Positions 44,458-57,004 are shown, numbered from the stretch's first letter. The stretch is DNA of 64,000 bases from Diphasiastrum complanatum (GCA_029204225.1 CM055097.1:36754976-36818975); one strand, 5' to 3'. Numbers and translations: made by a program. Notes: generated by a model not told the origin, from the letters alone.

Positions 44458-45510
44458 GTTCTGTAAGGACTCGGGTCGAGATTGGTAAGAGAGTTCTTAG
44501 GACTCGGTTGAGATTTGACTGAGAGACTCAGTTGAGAACAGACTGGAATGACTCGGGTAAGATCAGACTGGAAAGCTCGGTCGAGATTTGACTGGAATGA
44601 CTCGGGTGAGATCAAATTGGAAATCTCAGTCGAGATCTGACTGGAATGACTTGAGTGAGATCAGACTGGAAAGCTCGGTCGAGATCTGACTGGAACAACT
44701 CGGGTGAGATCTGAAATTAGGGCTCGGTTCGGTCGACTTTATTGATGTGTGTATTTCCTCAATAGTAAACTAGAGCTGTGTGGTTGCTCCAGCAGTACTA
44801 TCCCTCAACGTGGTGTTGTGCAAAAAGATATGACAATAAGATTTTGAACCCTAGCAGATTCTTGGCGCATTAGGTGTTAAAAAGATAGTTTGTTGGCGCT
44901 CTGGAGCTGTGGTTGATGACTGGTGATGGTGCTCAAGGATGGGATGGAGTGAGTGATCGCGGTCGCAAAGAGCTGAAGATCGCCAGAAACGAACATGGAA
45001 GCACGAAGATCGCCAGAATCTGTCGCTAGGAACATAAAAAAAATTTGCACGTCGCTGAGGTGCAAATGAAGTCGGTCGTTAGGTACTGACTCGGCAGGGT
45101 CGAGATTTAAAAGAGATCGGCTCGGTCGAGATTTGGGTCAACTTGACTCGGTCGAGATTTTAAGTTTAATGACTCGGTCGAGATCCAATACTCGGCTCGG
45201 TCGAGATTGAATCAGAAGTCTTGGTGGAGTTTCAACACTCGGCTCGGTCGAGATCGAAGCAAAGTCGTGTGAGATTTGGACTTGGCTCGGTCGAGTTCGA
45301 TGCAAAGTCGTGTGAGATTTGGACTTGGCTCGGTCGAGATCTTATGGTGAAGACTCGGTCGAGATCTCAAATTCGGCTCGGTTGAGATTTGAGACTTGGC
45401 TTGGTCGAGACCTAACTTGGAGACTTGGTCGAGTGGACATGGAGGATCACTCGATCAGCTGGTGCAGCACTCGGCTCGGTCGAGATGTTAAGTGAATGCT
45501 CGGTTGAGTG
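44458..45510 (+). repeat. Minisatellite array A, core CTCGGTCGAGAT
   Basis: About 25 imperfect copies of GACTCGGTCGAGAT or GGCTCGGTCGAGAT spaced mostly 20-45 bp apart, in two clusters (44,458-44,735 and 45,085-45,510) with a non-repeat gap. The core CTCGGTCGAG is nearly self-complementary. It lies between the E6 integrase and the unknown ORF. Confidence 0.9.
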
Positions 45511-45879
45511 CACTTTCAAATGGACTCTGTTGGAGAACTTCATGAAGTAAAATATACAGTGTCTAAATATGAGGAAGTTCTCAGTTGGACGTGGTCTCAA
45601 CTACCAAATTTAGCTATGAACAAACTGGGTATGTCCTAGAATATCATAATGAATATGAACCTAAAGGTATTAAAATCTATCTAGACCATATAGGTTGTAC
45701 CTGGAACACTATTTGTGATTGAGAAAAAAAGAAAAAGAAAAAGAAAAAAGAAATCAGTATGAGAGACAAGAATAGAAAAAAAGGAATTCAATACACATAG
45801 AGATAAGTAGTCAAAAGTACAAAAAGTACTGAAAATAAAATACAAAAACAAAATATATACAAAATGAAGAGTGTTGTAA
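45511..45879. other. AT-rich stretch after the E6 integrase
   Basis: No coding homology; contains an A/G-rich run (45,718-45,752). It would be the region just downstream of pol on the minus strand. Confidence 0.5.
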
Positions 45880-46960
45880 TTAGATAGCGTCAACAAAAAA
45901 CAACTCTTCGTAGTACCGCCGTAGACGACCGCCATTGACGACAATGTCTAGCAGTATTCCGTCAAGTGTTTCTAATTGGATAGCTCCATTTGGGAAAATT
46001 TTATTGATTAGGTATGGTCCTTCACTTCTGAATTTTAATTTCCCAGGGTGCTTCTTTGAGGTGTAGAGAAGCACTTTATCGCCTTTATGTAGATCTTTAT
46101 TACGTAGGTGACGATCGTGCCAGGCTTTTTGACGTCGTTTGTTAACCAATTGTGCGTGATACGAGATGAGACGAGTCTCGCACAATTGGGCTAACGTACT
46201 TCTTGTTCGATTGCAACTTTCTCACATAGATCTGTAGAGAAGGTTTGCACTACTCGCAAGGTAGGAACTTAAAATTCAACAGGCATTACTCCCTCTTGAC
46301 CATAAACGAGGTGGAAGGGTGTGGCCCATCCAGTGACCTTCTTGGGAGTGGTACGATATGCCCAGATGGCTGAGAACAGCTTGGTTTCCCAATCTGATCT
46401 ACTTGTCTCAACTATCTTCATCAGAATCTTGTAGATGGTCTTGTTAGTGGATTCTACTTGGCCCATTACATTGAGGATAGTACGGGGTACTTTTTCGATG
46501 TACAACAAGGTAATGGCTTAAGAGATTATCAACCACTTCATTGAAGAAGTGTGAACCTCTGTCACTAACAAGCTCGATAGGACAGCCAAAACGCGTAATG
46601 ATGTTTTCATAAAGATAACGCATGATGCTCTTCGCATTGGCGTCCTTTCTGGCTCTAGCCTCAACCGTAATCTATGGCAATAAGGATATAACGGGCTTGA
46701 GTGTTTTTGGCTGCTGGGCTGATGGGCCCAACAAAGTCTACCCCATTTATGGAAAGCTTCGCCTTCTATAATTGGGGTTAGCGGCGTGAAGTCAGCTTTT
46801 GCTGTCTTTTTGGCTCGTTGGCAAACATCACATGTTTTTATAATAGCAAATGTATCCTTAAACAGTGATGGCCACCATAATCCTGCTCGGAGGATGATCT
46901 TAGCAGTCGCTTCGGCAGAGAAGTGACTGCCACCAATGCCTTCATGTGCTTGAGATATGA
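45880..46960 (-). pseudogene. E6 integrase
   Basis: Pieces in several frames: the zinc-domain end CDVCQRAKKTAKADFTPL near 46,800; the post-core segment NKTIYKILMKIVETSRSDWE with AIWAYRTTPKKVTGWATPFH (46,508-46,269); and the C-terminal domain KAWHDRHLRNKDLHKGDKVL through LRRYYEELFFVDAI (46,185-45,880). It has no chromodomain. Confidence 0.85.
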
Positions 46961-47078
46961 TAGGTCATATCTCTGATTCATAAGCGCATCGGCGTATAAG
47001 TTGAAAGAGTGCCGCTTTTATTAAAAAATTTCTTTTGGCTACTTGATTTAGTCCTTCTAGTCTGCCAGTTGTAAGGAA

Positions 47079-47655
47079 CTAAGTGATCTCCTCAGCCCAA
47101 AGTGGTGTGGCGTCAATTTGAAAAAGACATGCATAAGGTAGTTCATAGTTGACTGGTGCATCGGCCTTTTCAGCGTTTGGAAGTCGGGAAAGGTGGTCGG
47201 CCACAAAGTGTTGTGTGCCTTTCCTGGCGACTACGCGGAAGGTGAATTCCTCAAGGATTAACAGCCATCTTGCTATCCATCCGGTTTTACAAGATTTATT
47301 TGCAATATATAACAGGGCTTGATGGTCTGTGTAAAATGAAAAGGTTTGGCCTAGCAAATAAGTGTCGCAATTGTTGTACGGCGTAGACCATGGCCAGTGC
47401 TTCACGTTTGGTTGTTGTATAGTTTACTTCAGCAGGCACCAGTTGTCTGCTCAAGAAACGTATCGGAAAATCTTTGCTATACTCGCCCGGTTGTGCTAGG
47501 ATACCGCCAATAGCATACTTACTTGCGTTAGTATGCACATGGAATTCCTTCGTGTAATCAGGGGAACGGAGTATTGGTGCGGTATTTAGAGCCGTCTTGA
47601 GTTCCTCAAAAGCTTTAATTCGTTCCTCGGTCCATCTAGGGTCAACCACAACCAA
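47079..47655 (-). pseudogene. E6 RNase H
   Basis: Contains LKTALNTAPILRSPDYTKEF, FHVHTNASKYAIGGILAQPG (asparagine where the catalytic aspartate TDAS is expected), REALAMVYAVQQLRHLF and, after a frameshift near 47,345, FSFYTDHQALLYIANKSCKT and VADHLSRLPN. Confidence 0.9.
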
Positions 47656-47670
47656 ATAAACGAGCTATGC

Positions 47671-48846
47671 CTAGCCGGCATAGTCGATTATGAAGATGCG
47701 GTAGTAGTTAGTATGGCCTAGAAAACCGTATACTTCCTTCATTGTCGCAGGTAAGGGCATCTCAACTATAACCTTGATTTTAGAAGGATCGGTAGAAATA
47801 GCCTCCTTGGATATGATATGTCCGAGTACAATCCCATGGGTTATCCAGATTTGGCATTTCTTAGGGTTTAGTGATATTCCAAACCGTCGATAGTGAATGA
47901 AGATCTTTTCGAGCGCTTCGAGGTGTTTTTCTGCTGAAGAATGCACCCCCAGATCATCAAGATAAATCTTGACGATGCGGTGGAGCAAATCTTGAAACGC
48001 CATTTGCATGACGCGTTGGAACGTGGAAGGGTCATTGCGTAAGCCAAAAGGCATTACGTTGTAAGCATAAACGCCATATTCCATGACGAAAGCCGTTTTG
48101 TGTCGATCCTCACGGGCTATCTGGACTAGGAAATAGCCACTAAATCCATCTAAGAAGCTGAAAGCTTCAGCTTCTGCATCTCCTCTAGAATTTGTGTCAT
48201 TAAGGGCAACGAGAAATGGTCTTTTTTAGTAACCGCGTTAAGATTCTTGAGGTCAACGCAGATACGAAGCTTGCCATTTTCTTGGGCACCACCACAATGG
48301 GCGATACCCAATCCGTTTGTTGGACTTCGTAAATGAAGCCAACATCAAGCAGCTTCTTAATATCCTCGTCGATCCTTTCTCGATAAATAGGGTTACAACG
48401 GTGAGGCTTAGCTGAATAGGCTTAGCGTTTTCCTCGAGTGGAATGGTATGGACTGCTACTTCAGGTGGGACCCACTTCATTTCGGTGTAATTCCAAGCAA
48501 ATACATCTTTGTATTTTCTTAATAAAGTCTCCAAACCAAAGAGTTGGTCTAGCGTCAGGTGGGCTCCAACGACATGAACGAAACGATGCATGTCTTCATC
48601 AGGATCCTTAAGATTGAGTGGGACTGTCTTAGCAGGTCCTTCAAAAGATGGGGAAACTTGTGTAGGCTCCCGCTTTGGTTGTGGCAGTTGGATAACAACA
48701 TCGTCGAGCGTGAAATCCTTGAAATGTTGCGGAAGATCAATAGGTGGTTCCACAAAGTTCTCGGGAACTTTGGGAATTATTGATGGGGATTTGCTACCGG
48801 AGCATGACGCTCTTTCGCTTGGATGGGCCTTTTGAGATTCGTACAA
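47671..48846 (-). pseudogene. E6 reverse transcriptase with upstream linker
   Basis: A linker (FGLETLLRKYKDVFAWNYTE, then VHTIPLEENAKPIQ) leads to a frameshifted RT: VCVDLKNLNAVTKKDHFSLP near 48,210, YNVMPFGLRNDPSTFQRVMQ and the catalytic KIYLDDLGVHS. The connection domain reads VLGHIISKEAISTDPSKIK and GFLGHTNYYRIFI. Confidence 0.9.
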
Positions 48847-49472
48847 CGGTTGAATTGGCTACTTTAGTTTTGCACGCATTTGTTTTTGTCGCTTGATTAG
48901 TTTCGTATCTATTATTTTTTGTTTGTTTAACCGAGGTTTTCTGGTATTTTGTTGAGGCGGTGTGGTTGCCTCTCGGATTAACTCCTCGTCAATGGCCTCG
49001 CAGACTTCGTCTGGAAGTGCTTCCCAGTGGTAGACTATAGGTGACTGTGTTCACTACCTTAGACGTGAGTTGTACATGAGCTAGTGAGCCTGGTGTCTTG
49101 ATCTCCTTTGAGATTGATTTAACTGCAAATCGTTTATGATCGAGATAGTTGAGGACTTGTTCGTCACTCATTTCCTCATCATTCATCGAAAGAATTCCAT
49201 CTTTCGAAACATGGGCTATAGAAACAATAGTTTCTTCGGGGCACCAAGCTATTGGAATAGGATCTATCATCATCAGGGGAATAATGGGTGTCTCGATGTC
49301 AGTAGAAGACGATAGGATATCTATGAGGCATCTTTTGGAGTCAGCACAGTCAACTGTGGCTAATGCGTGACCCCAATTGATGATATCGGTTGAGCGCGTA
49401 TAGTGTCCTTTCTGCATGATAGGAATACTATCGGATGCATCATATGTTGTGGACAACCAATCATCATAAACC

Positions 49473-50034
49473 TTGGCTGAGTTCACGTGGCCTGTGGAGT
49501 CAACAGTGACTCACTTTTCGTTATTGCCAAACGTTATCTTACTTCGCTTCCAATCTTGTAAGACACCGGCCATTTGTAGCCAGGGTGTACCAAGAAGGAG
49601 TTTGTATGTATGTACATCTTCTGGTAGGTCTAGGATAACACAATCAATGGTGAATTTGATGCCTGCGATTTGTATGGGGATATTCGATAAATGCCCGGCA
49701 GGGTCGGTTACTCTCTAATCTGCCATGCGTAACTTGTACCTTGGTAGATCTAACTGGGTAAACCCCATGACTTTGCTAGTGACAAAGCCATTATGTTTAC
49801 GCCTGATCCACTATCTAAAATAGCGAATACCGCGGGATAATCTTTGTAAAGCATAGGTAGGGTGATGCTATTCCCCTTAGCAACACCGATATTCATCAGA
49901 TTCATAGGAATCTGAGGCATATCTAGAATCTCTTCAAGTTTTTGTTGTTCATCTTGTACATCAAGCAGCTGAAAACTTCTATGGATATAACCTTTAAGGC
50001 CTGTGAAGGATTTGATGGCACTGTGGAACGGCAT
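49473..50034 (-). pseudogene. E6 aspartic protease
   Basis: The active site AILDSGSGVNIMALSLAKSW is near 49,800, followed by FTIDCVILDLPEDVHTYKLL and LGTPWLQMAGVLQDWKRSKI. A stop near 49,718 separates the halves. A linker with NWGHALATVDCADSKRCLID follows at 49,486-48,989. Confidence 0.85.
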
Positions 50035-50133
50035 GGTGATCTGAGCTTGTAGGAGTTCAGAAAAAACTTCTAATCCCTGTAGGGGTTGCTCTTGTGTGAG
50101 GATTGGAGCAGATAACGGACTATTGGTTTTCGC

Positions 50134-51640
50134 TTATTCCCGCAATAACTCATCTCTAATTTCATGGTATCGCCTTTGTTCCACTAGTGGATCTGGGTAA
50201 TCTCTACGTATTGTGGAAGTTTTGGAACTTCCCCTATGTTCAGCAGGTGTATCAATTGGGTTGTGCTGTTGGTGAGCCTTGTGTTGTGCTCTTGTCATGA
50301 CCCTAACTGGCTCGTGACATACGTGTCTTGCGGTTAGGATCTTATTAGTTTGCTTGGGGCAATCCTTAAAAATGTGTTTTCGTACACATTCAGGGCATTC
50401 TGCATGGTATTGGTTTTTGACTTTATAATCAACCATGAAATTTTCGCCACAGATGAAACATCTGTTGCTCATTGACCCTTGGGCGATTGCGTAGCCATCT
50501 TGGATGGCTAGCAGTTCTGGAGTTTCGGACTTGTGTGGATACTCATCTCCTTGACAGGAACATGAGGGATCTGCATGATAATGTGCGTAACTTCTAGAGG
50601 TGGACGTGTTGTCTGCATAGTATGAGTGATCAGAGGAATTATCAACAAAATGTGTCTGAACGGGTGTTTTAGGAGGTCGATTTTGTTGAGTTCCTCTCTC
50701 AGGTGGTCCCTTTGGAGGCGGACCTGAGAGTGCTAATTGAGGCAGGTATTGTGGTGGGTTTTGCCTAGGTAGCTCTTGAATTTGTACCGGTGGATTGTTT
50801 CGTTGTTGATATTGATTTTGTGGAGGTCTGGAAACAAATTGCGGCCTAGGAGGCTGATAGGTGTCCTCCTGTTTGTTCTCGATGGTTAATAGAAGGATGT
50901 ATGGTCCATGAAATCACAGAATTCACATTTTTTCAGGGAATTGTCAGAAACTGGTTGATAGGATGGGCATTTGTTACCAGTGTGTGCACCTTGGCAATGA
51001 GGGCACCAGGTGTTTTCTCATCTATGGTGTACCTGACAAGGGGGTAGCTGACCAGGCATTGAGCTTTGTATAGACTTCAATGTATTTTGAAACTCTTTGG
51101 TGAGTTTCTCCATCTGCATTTGGTGTTGCTGATTCAGCAATTCCATTTGCGACTTCCAAAGCTGATCCCAAGTGTCCTCGGTCGGCTTTGATTCGTGGAC
51201 AGCACGATGTGCTTTCCGTTCCCTAGGATCTTCAACATCTGATCCCTCGTCTTCTTCTCGGATGGCATCGGACATGGCTGCGTTTAAGGACGTGTATTCA
51301 TTGTTGGATCTTAGCTCATGTCTAATCCATCTGGGAAGTCCGACGAAGAACCAGATGATGAGCATGTTCTCGGTAGGTTGCTCCTGTACTTGACTCTTGA
51401 GACGTTTGAAACGCTCAATGTAGTCTCGTACTTTTTTGTCCTTTACCATCTTGATATTACTCAAACGGTTGAAACGTTTGATGAAGGACTCTTTCAGGAT
51501 AGACCAATCAAGTTTATCTTCACGATCGAGGTTGAAAAACCATTTTTGCGAGATCGATCATGGTCATCGAGAAAGTTGGACCATTGCTTCGTGAGATGTC
51601 TCACCATAAACGTCACAAGCATTCTCAAAGACTTGTAGAA
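50134..51640 (-). pseudogene. E6 gag
   Basis: A capsid part (KVRDYIERFKRLKSQVQEQP, then IWFFVGLPRWIRHELRS) is followed by a glutamine-rich coil (LWKSQMELLNQQHQMQMEKL). Cysteine clusters are CPHCQGAHTGNKCPSYQ and KCEFCD (about 50,910-51,005) and MSNRCFICGENFMVDYKVKN with CPECVRKHIFKDCPKQ (50,472-50,340). Stops and shifts separate the pieces. Confidence 0.82.
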
Positions 51641-51960
51641 ATCTTTGAGGGTCCGAGTTTCCGTCGTACTTAGGGAGATCTAGCTTTGGTGTACGTTTTT
51701 CAGTACAAGGTCCATGGTTTGCAAAATCCCCATCTAGGTGAGCTCTTGCATGTGATGACTCAGCAGCATGAAAATGTGCTCGGTCGTAAGTTTCGGCTCT
51801 TGTAGGTTCCCATCTCTCAAATGGGTTTGTGGACTATTCGTGTGCTTGTGATTTGAGTTGGGAGAACCTAGTATGCCCGACTTGCTCAGACGTGGGTTAC
51901 ACCATTTCTGGTGGATAGTCTTCTGTGGAATGGGGATCGTAATGACGATCCATGTGGAGG

Positions 51961-52199
51961 GTCTGGACTATCTTGGTGATGTTGTGTTTGGTTGTGTTTT
52001 TTTTTATTTTATTTTATTTTTTAAATAAGACTCTGGATGTGAACTTAGGGTAAGGTACAGTGCTCAGAGTTTGGTGAGTGTTGTGTAACCAAATTGCACA
52101 GTATTCAGGTGAGGGGTAGTGCAAAAAAAACTTGGCTGATATCTGTGTCAAATGGCTTAGGTACAAGTCTAGTCAAAGACCTAGTTGACTTTCAAGGTA
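51961..52199. other. E6 upstream leader, no coding content
   Basis: Contains a T/A-rich run (51,997-52,027). No gene is seen. Confidence 0.5.
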
Positions 52200-52590
52200 G
52201 GTACTCGGCTCGGTCGAGATGTCAAATCCTAAAGGTTCGGTCGAGAGTGGATGGCAGGACTCGGTCGAGACTCAGGCGAGATTGGATATTTAGACTCGGT
52301 CGAGATGTTAATGCAAGGACTCGGTCGAGACGTCAATGCAAGGACTCGGTTGAGATTCAATGCCAGGACTTGGTCGAGACGTTAAGTCAGGACTCGGTCG
52401 AGATGGGAGGTCAGGACCCGGTCGAGTTTTCAAGGTCTAGACTCGGTCAAGATGGGATGTCAGGACCCGGTCGAGTTTTCAAGGTCTAGACTCGGTCGAG
52501 ATATGAGAGCAAGGAGTTTTCAAGGTCTCGAGAACGCGAGTTCAGGACTCGGTCGAGATGAGATGTCAGGACCCGGTCGAGTTTTCATTG
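52200..52590 (+). repeat. Minisatellite array B, 24-bp period, core CTCGGTCGAG
   Basis: About 14 copies of GACTCGGTCGAGAT-type units; between 52,318 and 52,490 they recur about every 24 bp. Some copies read GACCCGGTCGAGTT. Same core and orientation as array A, on the opposite side of E6. Confidence 0.92.
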
Positions 52591-52599
52591 ACCATTAAA

Positions 52600-53618
52600 G
52601 GTCCTTAGTAAACAGTCAAAGTTGAAGGAGCTTTAGTTATTGCTTGCTTTTGGTTCTTGTATTCAATACACCCTTGATATGCAAGTTTCTTAGCTCTTTT
52701 GAGAGATCTAAAATAGCTAAATAGAGCTTGATCATATGTAATTTTGGTGCTCGAGAATGAAGGTCTGTTTTATAAGCCATTTGAAAGCTTAAGAGAATAT
52801 AAACTGTGTCTCCATTAATGTGATAGGATAATCTGCCAGCAACACACAGAGGAGCAATTTTCATGCATGATATCTTGGACAGTAGCTCTCTTTCATTGGT
52901 TAGTTATGATTTTTTGATTAGACGACCACTGAAGAGCAGAAATATATGTTATCTGATAAGGCTTTTTCTGGGAGCAACTTAAATTCTACATAGCATTCTC
53001 AGCAGTTTGAATGCATCAGTTTCTTACTCAACTATTCATCTTAAGAGCACTACATACCATTTTTGAGGCTGAGTACAAAAAAATGGCATTCCTTTACTAA
53101 GTTTTGTCACTTTCTAGGCATGAGTAGGTCTTGCAGGATATGAGTTCCCTGTCGGCATAACCATAGCTCATTATGTTTTCCAGTCTTCTGCAATTGCTTT
53201 GACTGCTTGAATTGGGAGCCACAAATCTTCCAACCAGCATATGCTATCCAATGTTTCCACGTTTATCATCTTTGATTTGTGGGTAGCATATTCACTAGTC
53301 ATGGAGTTCTGGCATTCAAGAATCACAGATGAAGATAATTCTTAAAAAACAGATAATGAGCAATTCTTAGAGGAGTAATTTGTGATCCCGCATCTGTTGA
53401 ACAACAATGTATACATAATTTTAAACTTCAAAGTTGAAGGGCATGCCATTTGTCTTCCGACGGCATTCTGTGGAAACTTTCCGAAGTTAAAACTTGACCA
53501 CAAATGGATCAATTCTAATGGTGTTGACTAGAAATTCTCTTACAAATTTTTGGCTTTTGAGCACCCATTAGGATCAAAAGAAAATATAGATTATCGAGAT
53601 GTTGTCATAAATGCGCAG
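52600..53618. other. Intron sequence before exon 7
   Basis: AT-rich intron DNA with no recognisable element. Confidence 0.6.
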
Positions 53619-53870
53619 GTTGCAAAACAAGAGATGGATGCAAATGCTCAGGCAGCTCAGGCAAAGGCTATTGCTGGCAGTGCCCAGCAAGATCTTGATC
53701 AAGCATTGCCTGCACTTGACGCTGCACTTTCATCGCTCAAAAACTTGACAAGAAATGATATTGTGGAGGTGAAATCTCTTAGAAGTCCTCCTGAGGGAGT
53801 CAAATTGGTAATGGAAGCAACATGTATAATGTTCAATCAAATGCCCAAAATGGTCTCTGATCCAAACAAG
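53619..53870 (+). CDS. Dynein heavy chain exon 7 (stalk coiled coil 1, start of microtubule-binding domain)
   Basis: Eighty-four codons. The alanine- and glutamine-rich helix (VAKQEMDANAQAAQAKAIAG) continues coiled coil 1 and leads into DLDQALPALDAALSSL, NDIVEVKSLRSPPEGV and VMEATCIMF, hallmarks of the distal stalk. The acceptor is atgcgcag|GTT and the donor AAG|gtaatt, phase 0. The exon stands alone between 28 kb and 7.5 kb introns, so a gene finder could miss it or assign it to a mobile element. Confidence 0.95.
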
Positions 53871-54674
53871 GTAATTGTTAACTAAGTTTTAAGTTTTAAC
53901 ACTGTTTTCTTTATGAGCAAATTAGTTGTAGCAAGACATTTACAAATGGGTGCTTCAGAAAAAGTAAAGGCATGTTGCTCAGTTACAATGATTTTGCATC
54001 ACACAAAGTGAAAGAATGGAAGCATTCTCGATCATTGTTTTGTTCTCACCCCAATATTACAAATGTTACGACCACAAATAAGAGGATGAAAACTCAAAGA
54101 CAGTACTTCCGCTTTTAATGTTTTCCTTTACTTTTGACAATCAGTGGACTGTGTACTTTCAAAAAGAACTTTTGAAGGTCTTATTAAAATTGAAGTAAAT
54201 TTCTGTACATAGACCGGTACATTTTTGGTGGAGAAATTCATCCTAAAGATTCATGTTAGTGTTGATCATAGTTCAAATATATTTGGAATGTTGTTCGGAC
54301 CCATGTTCTGATAAAGAAGATGGATTTTTTCAGTTTATATGCTAAAAGTATGAATGCTTTGGAACACAATTCTAGACATGAAAAAACTATGAATTGATTG
54401 GGCATCGGAAATAATGAAGCACTGACTACTCTGACTGGTAACAAGTGAAAATCTGAACCTGTTTCTAAAGCGATCAGACATCAGACTGCTTGGAATCTGG
54501 AATGTAAAAGAAATAACATCGCAAAGAAATCGTTTAAAAGATTTTTTTTATTTCAAGTAATTTTAAAAAATTGAAACTAATTTTAAAAATCTCATGACTC
54601 AAATTTTTGATAAAATAAACACAATCTTTATAATAATAAAATATAGTACATTAGACCCAAAATTTTGCAATGTC
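53871..54674. other. Intron sequence after exon 7
   Basis: AT-rich, no homology seen. Confidence 0.6.
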
Positions 54675-54905
54675 TTCAAAAGAAGAATGAAAGTGCTCAT
54701 GCTTTTGTTTTGAAAGTTAAAGCTTTGAATGATGAATTCGGACGTATCGGAGAAAACATTAAGGATGTTGAACTTGTGCAAGTAGTTCTTAATGGCTTAT
54801 TGGATGAACATGCTAACTTGGTGTAAAGTTTTGCTATTCAAAAAATCCTACCAAGCATGGAGGACTTGCAAGAGGTCCTGGTGGCTGAAGAACTTAGACT
54901 TTAAG
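54675..54905 (+). pseudogene. Copia-type gag remnant
   Basis: In one frame the strand reads KKNESAHAFVLKVKALNDEF, IKDVELVQVVLNGLLDEHAN, a stop, then LPSMEDLQEVLVAEELRL. This is the pattern of the copia Gag domain (UBN2 / gag-polypeptide of LTR copia type). It starts without an ATG and no pol follows. Confidence 0.65.
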
Positions 54906-54916
54906 ACATTATGGGC

Positions 54917-55250
54917 AAACATAGAATAAATTCTAATCAGTGATTCATATGCTTTCAGCTTAGTCTGAAAAACATAGAGATACATCAAACCCTATTCAGT
55001 CATTCATATTCTTTCAGCTTACTTGGAAAAATATAGAAATAGAGCACATGCTGCTCAATAATTCATATTCTTTAAGCTTATTCTTGTAGACATAGAAATA
55101 GAACAGACTGCTTCGGCTGATAACCGTAGAAATGTAATGAGTACTAAATAGTGAATGGTATTCTTTTCGCTAAATTTCACAAACATTACCAATGATACAT
55201 ATTCTCTCAACTTAGTCTGGAAAGCATAGAAAGAACACTAATCAGTAATT
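54917..55250 (+). repeat. Degenerate tandem repeat, about 60-bp period
   Basis: Units carrying ATTCATATTCTTTCAGCTTA followed by GGAAAAACATAGAAATAG-like sequence recur at about 54,942, 55,001 and 55,061, with worn copies near 55,130 and 55,194. Confidence 0.65.
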
Positions 55251-55439
55251 CCATACTATTGGAGAAAAAGTAAATGGTAGCTGTTTCAAAATGACATGTA
55301 TACAACACATCATCTATAATAGTTGGGACCTTGAAAGAGATAAGAAACAGCCAATTAAGACTAATATAAAACAATGTCTGGTCTCTAAATATAATGGACT
55401 GGTGAGGCCAAACATAAGAATGTGATGTATAATGTCGTA

Positions 55440-57004
55440 CGGATAGTAGAACTGTCCAAACACTAAAAGTTCACTTTTTACAAAACTAGGGCTTATCCTC
55501 AGACTTGCGAGTTGCTATCTTGTGAATGGAACACACAGCCTCTCTACTGGGCCTCCCAAGGGTAGCTGCACTAGCAGGCCAGAACCCATAATTAAGCTCA
55601 AACGGGCTCATACCAATAGAGACATGTGTGCTTCTTATCACTGTACACAAACTCAACTAGTGACAAATATTTAATCCAGTCAGTCTGCGACTCACTGACA
55701 TATGAGCATCAGTCTGTAGGTGCTCACTAGTACTCATCTTCAGCTATATGCCCAACTTGGCAAACATGTTAGTCTAGAATGTTCCAGTGAACCTGGGATC
55801 CCTATCGGAGACAATGGACTTAGGAAGTCCATGTAATCTCACGACGTGTTCAACGAACAACTCTACAACTTGCAGGGCTATCACAATCTTTCGGGCGATA
55901 AAGTGAGCTGTCTTGGTCAACCTATCCACTAATATCATGATTGAATCATGCTGACTTGAGGAGTTGGTAGCCCAGTAATAAAGTCCATTAAGATACCCTC
56001 CCAATGACCCTGGGGAATATCTAGAAATCGGCGTAAATTTCGAGGGCTTACATGCTCCACCTTGTTCGCTTGACACGGCACACGGCGCTATATGTACTCA
56101 TTAACGTGTTGCCACATACGTGACTACAAAAAGTGTTGGCTAACCAACTCAGCCGTCTTAGCCATATCCGGATGCCTTGCACAGAGACTTTCATGACACT
56201 CATGACATTTCTCTTAAGCATACCATCATCAATAGTGTACACCTAATAACTGTGTGCCCCATCAAAGGTGCATGCCTGATCTTTGCCACAAGGTCACCCT
56301 CTATGACCTAAATGTCATCTGATACATCATGTGAGATAATGCATCAGCTACCACGTTCTCCTTACCTTTGCGATAGTGAATCTCTAAATGGAATTGCTAC
56401 ATCAATTTGGCCCAGCACGCCTGGTGGCCTCTCAACTTTGGCTAATTATAAAAGTACTTGAGAGTATTGTGGTCAATATAAACATAAAACTTGACACCAT
56501 GTAAATAGTGCCGCCACACCTTGAGCGCATGTATTATCGCATACAATTCTTGCTCATGTGTGGGGTATTTGTGTCGACCAAGCGTGAGTTTCCTACTCTC
56601 AACAACAACAAGTCTCCCTCCCTGACTCAACACATCCCCAAATGGCTACACCAGTTGCAAACATTTTCAAGGGTAAAAGGCTTTTGGGGTCCACAATTTT
56701 GAGCTCTAGCATAGTAGCAATTGCCTCCTCCAGTAGCTCAAAACTCCTCTGTGACTCTTCATTCCCCCAACTCACCTCTAGATCTAGTCCATGCAGCAAC
56801 AGCTAGCTTAGAGAAGGCCGGCACAAATCAGTGATAAAAGTTGTAGAATCCTAGGAATGATCGAAGTTGCCTAATTTGTATAGGCCTAGGCCAATTCAAT
56901 ACCACAGCCACCTTGGTTGGGGCCATAGAAATTCCCTCTACCATCACAATGTGACCGAGGTACTCCACCCGAATATGAACAACTTGGTTTTCTTAGCATT
57001 AGCA
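55440..57004 (-). mobile_element. E7: Ty3/gypsy pol remnant (RNase H and integrase)
   Basis: The minus strand carries the RT end (56,799-56,599, WGNEESQRSFELLEEAIATM), RNase H (56,633-56,442: LTLGRHKYPTHEQELYAIIH, then ALKVWRHYLHGVKFYV) and integrase (56,076-55,774: MILVDRLTKTAHFIA, then HGLPKSIVSDRDPRFTGTF). A worn C-terminal part lies down to about 55,450. Many stops. Confidence 0.8.
56367..56534. repeat. 168-bp direct duplication, copy 1
   Basis: Identical base for base to 57,005-57,172 as far as I can read. It lies within the RNase H part of E7. Confidence 0.93.

Larger units (their letters stand above)
45880..51960 (-). mobile_element. E6: degenerate Tat/Athila-like Ty3/gypsy element, gag to integrase
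   Basis: On the minus strand gag, protease, RT, RNase H and integrase follow in order, with many stops and frameshifts. The integrase end (KAWHDRHLRNKDLHKGDKVL, then KHPGKLKFRSEGPYLI) and the protease context are typical of non-chromoviral plant Ty3 elements. No LTR pair was identified. Minisatellite arrays A and B lie beyond its two ends. Confidence 0.85.

Noticed and set aside
44458-52590. CRISPR array
   Set aside because: The repeats are short, imperfect and irregularly spaced, the spacers are not uniform, and the context is a eukaryotic retrotransposon.
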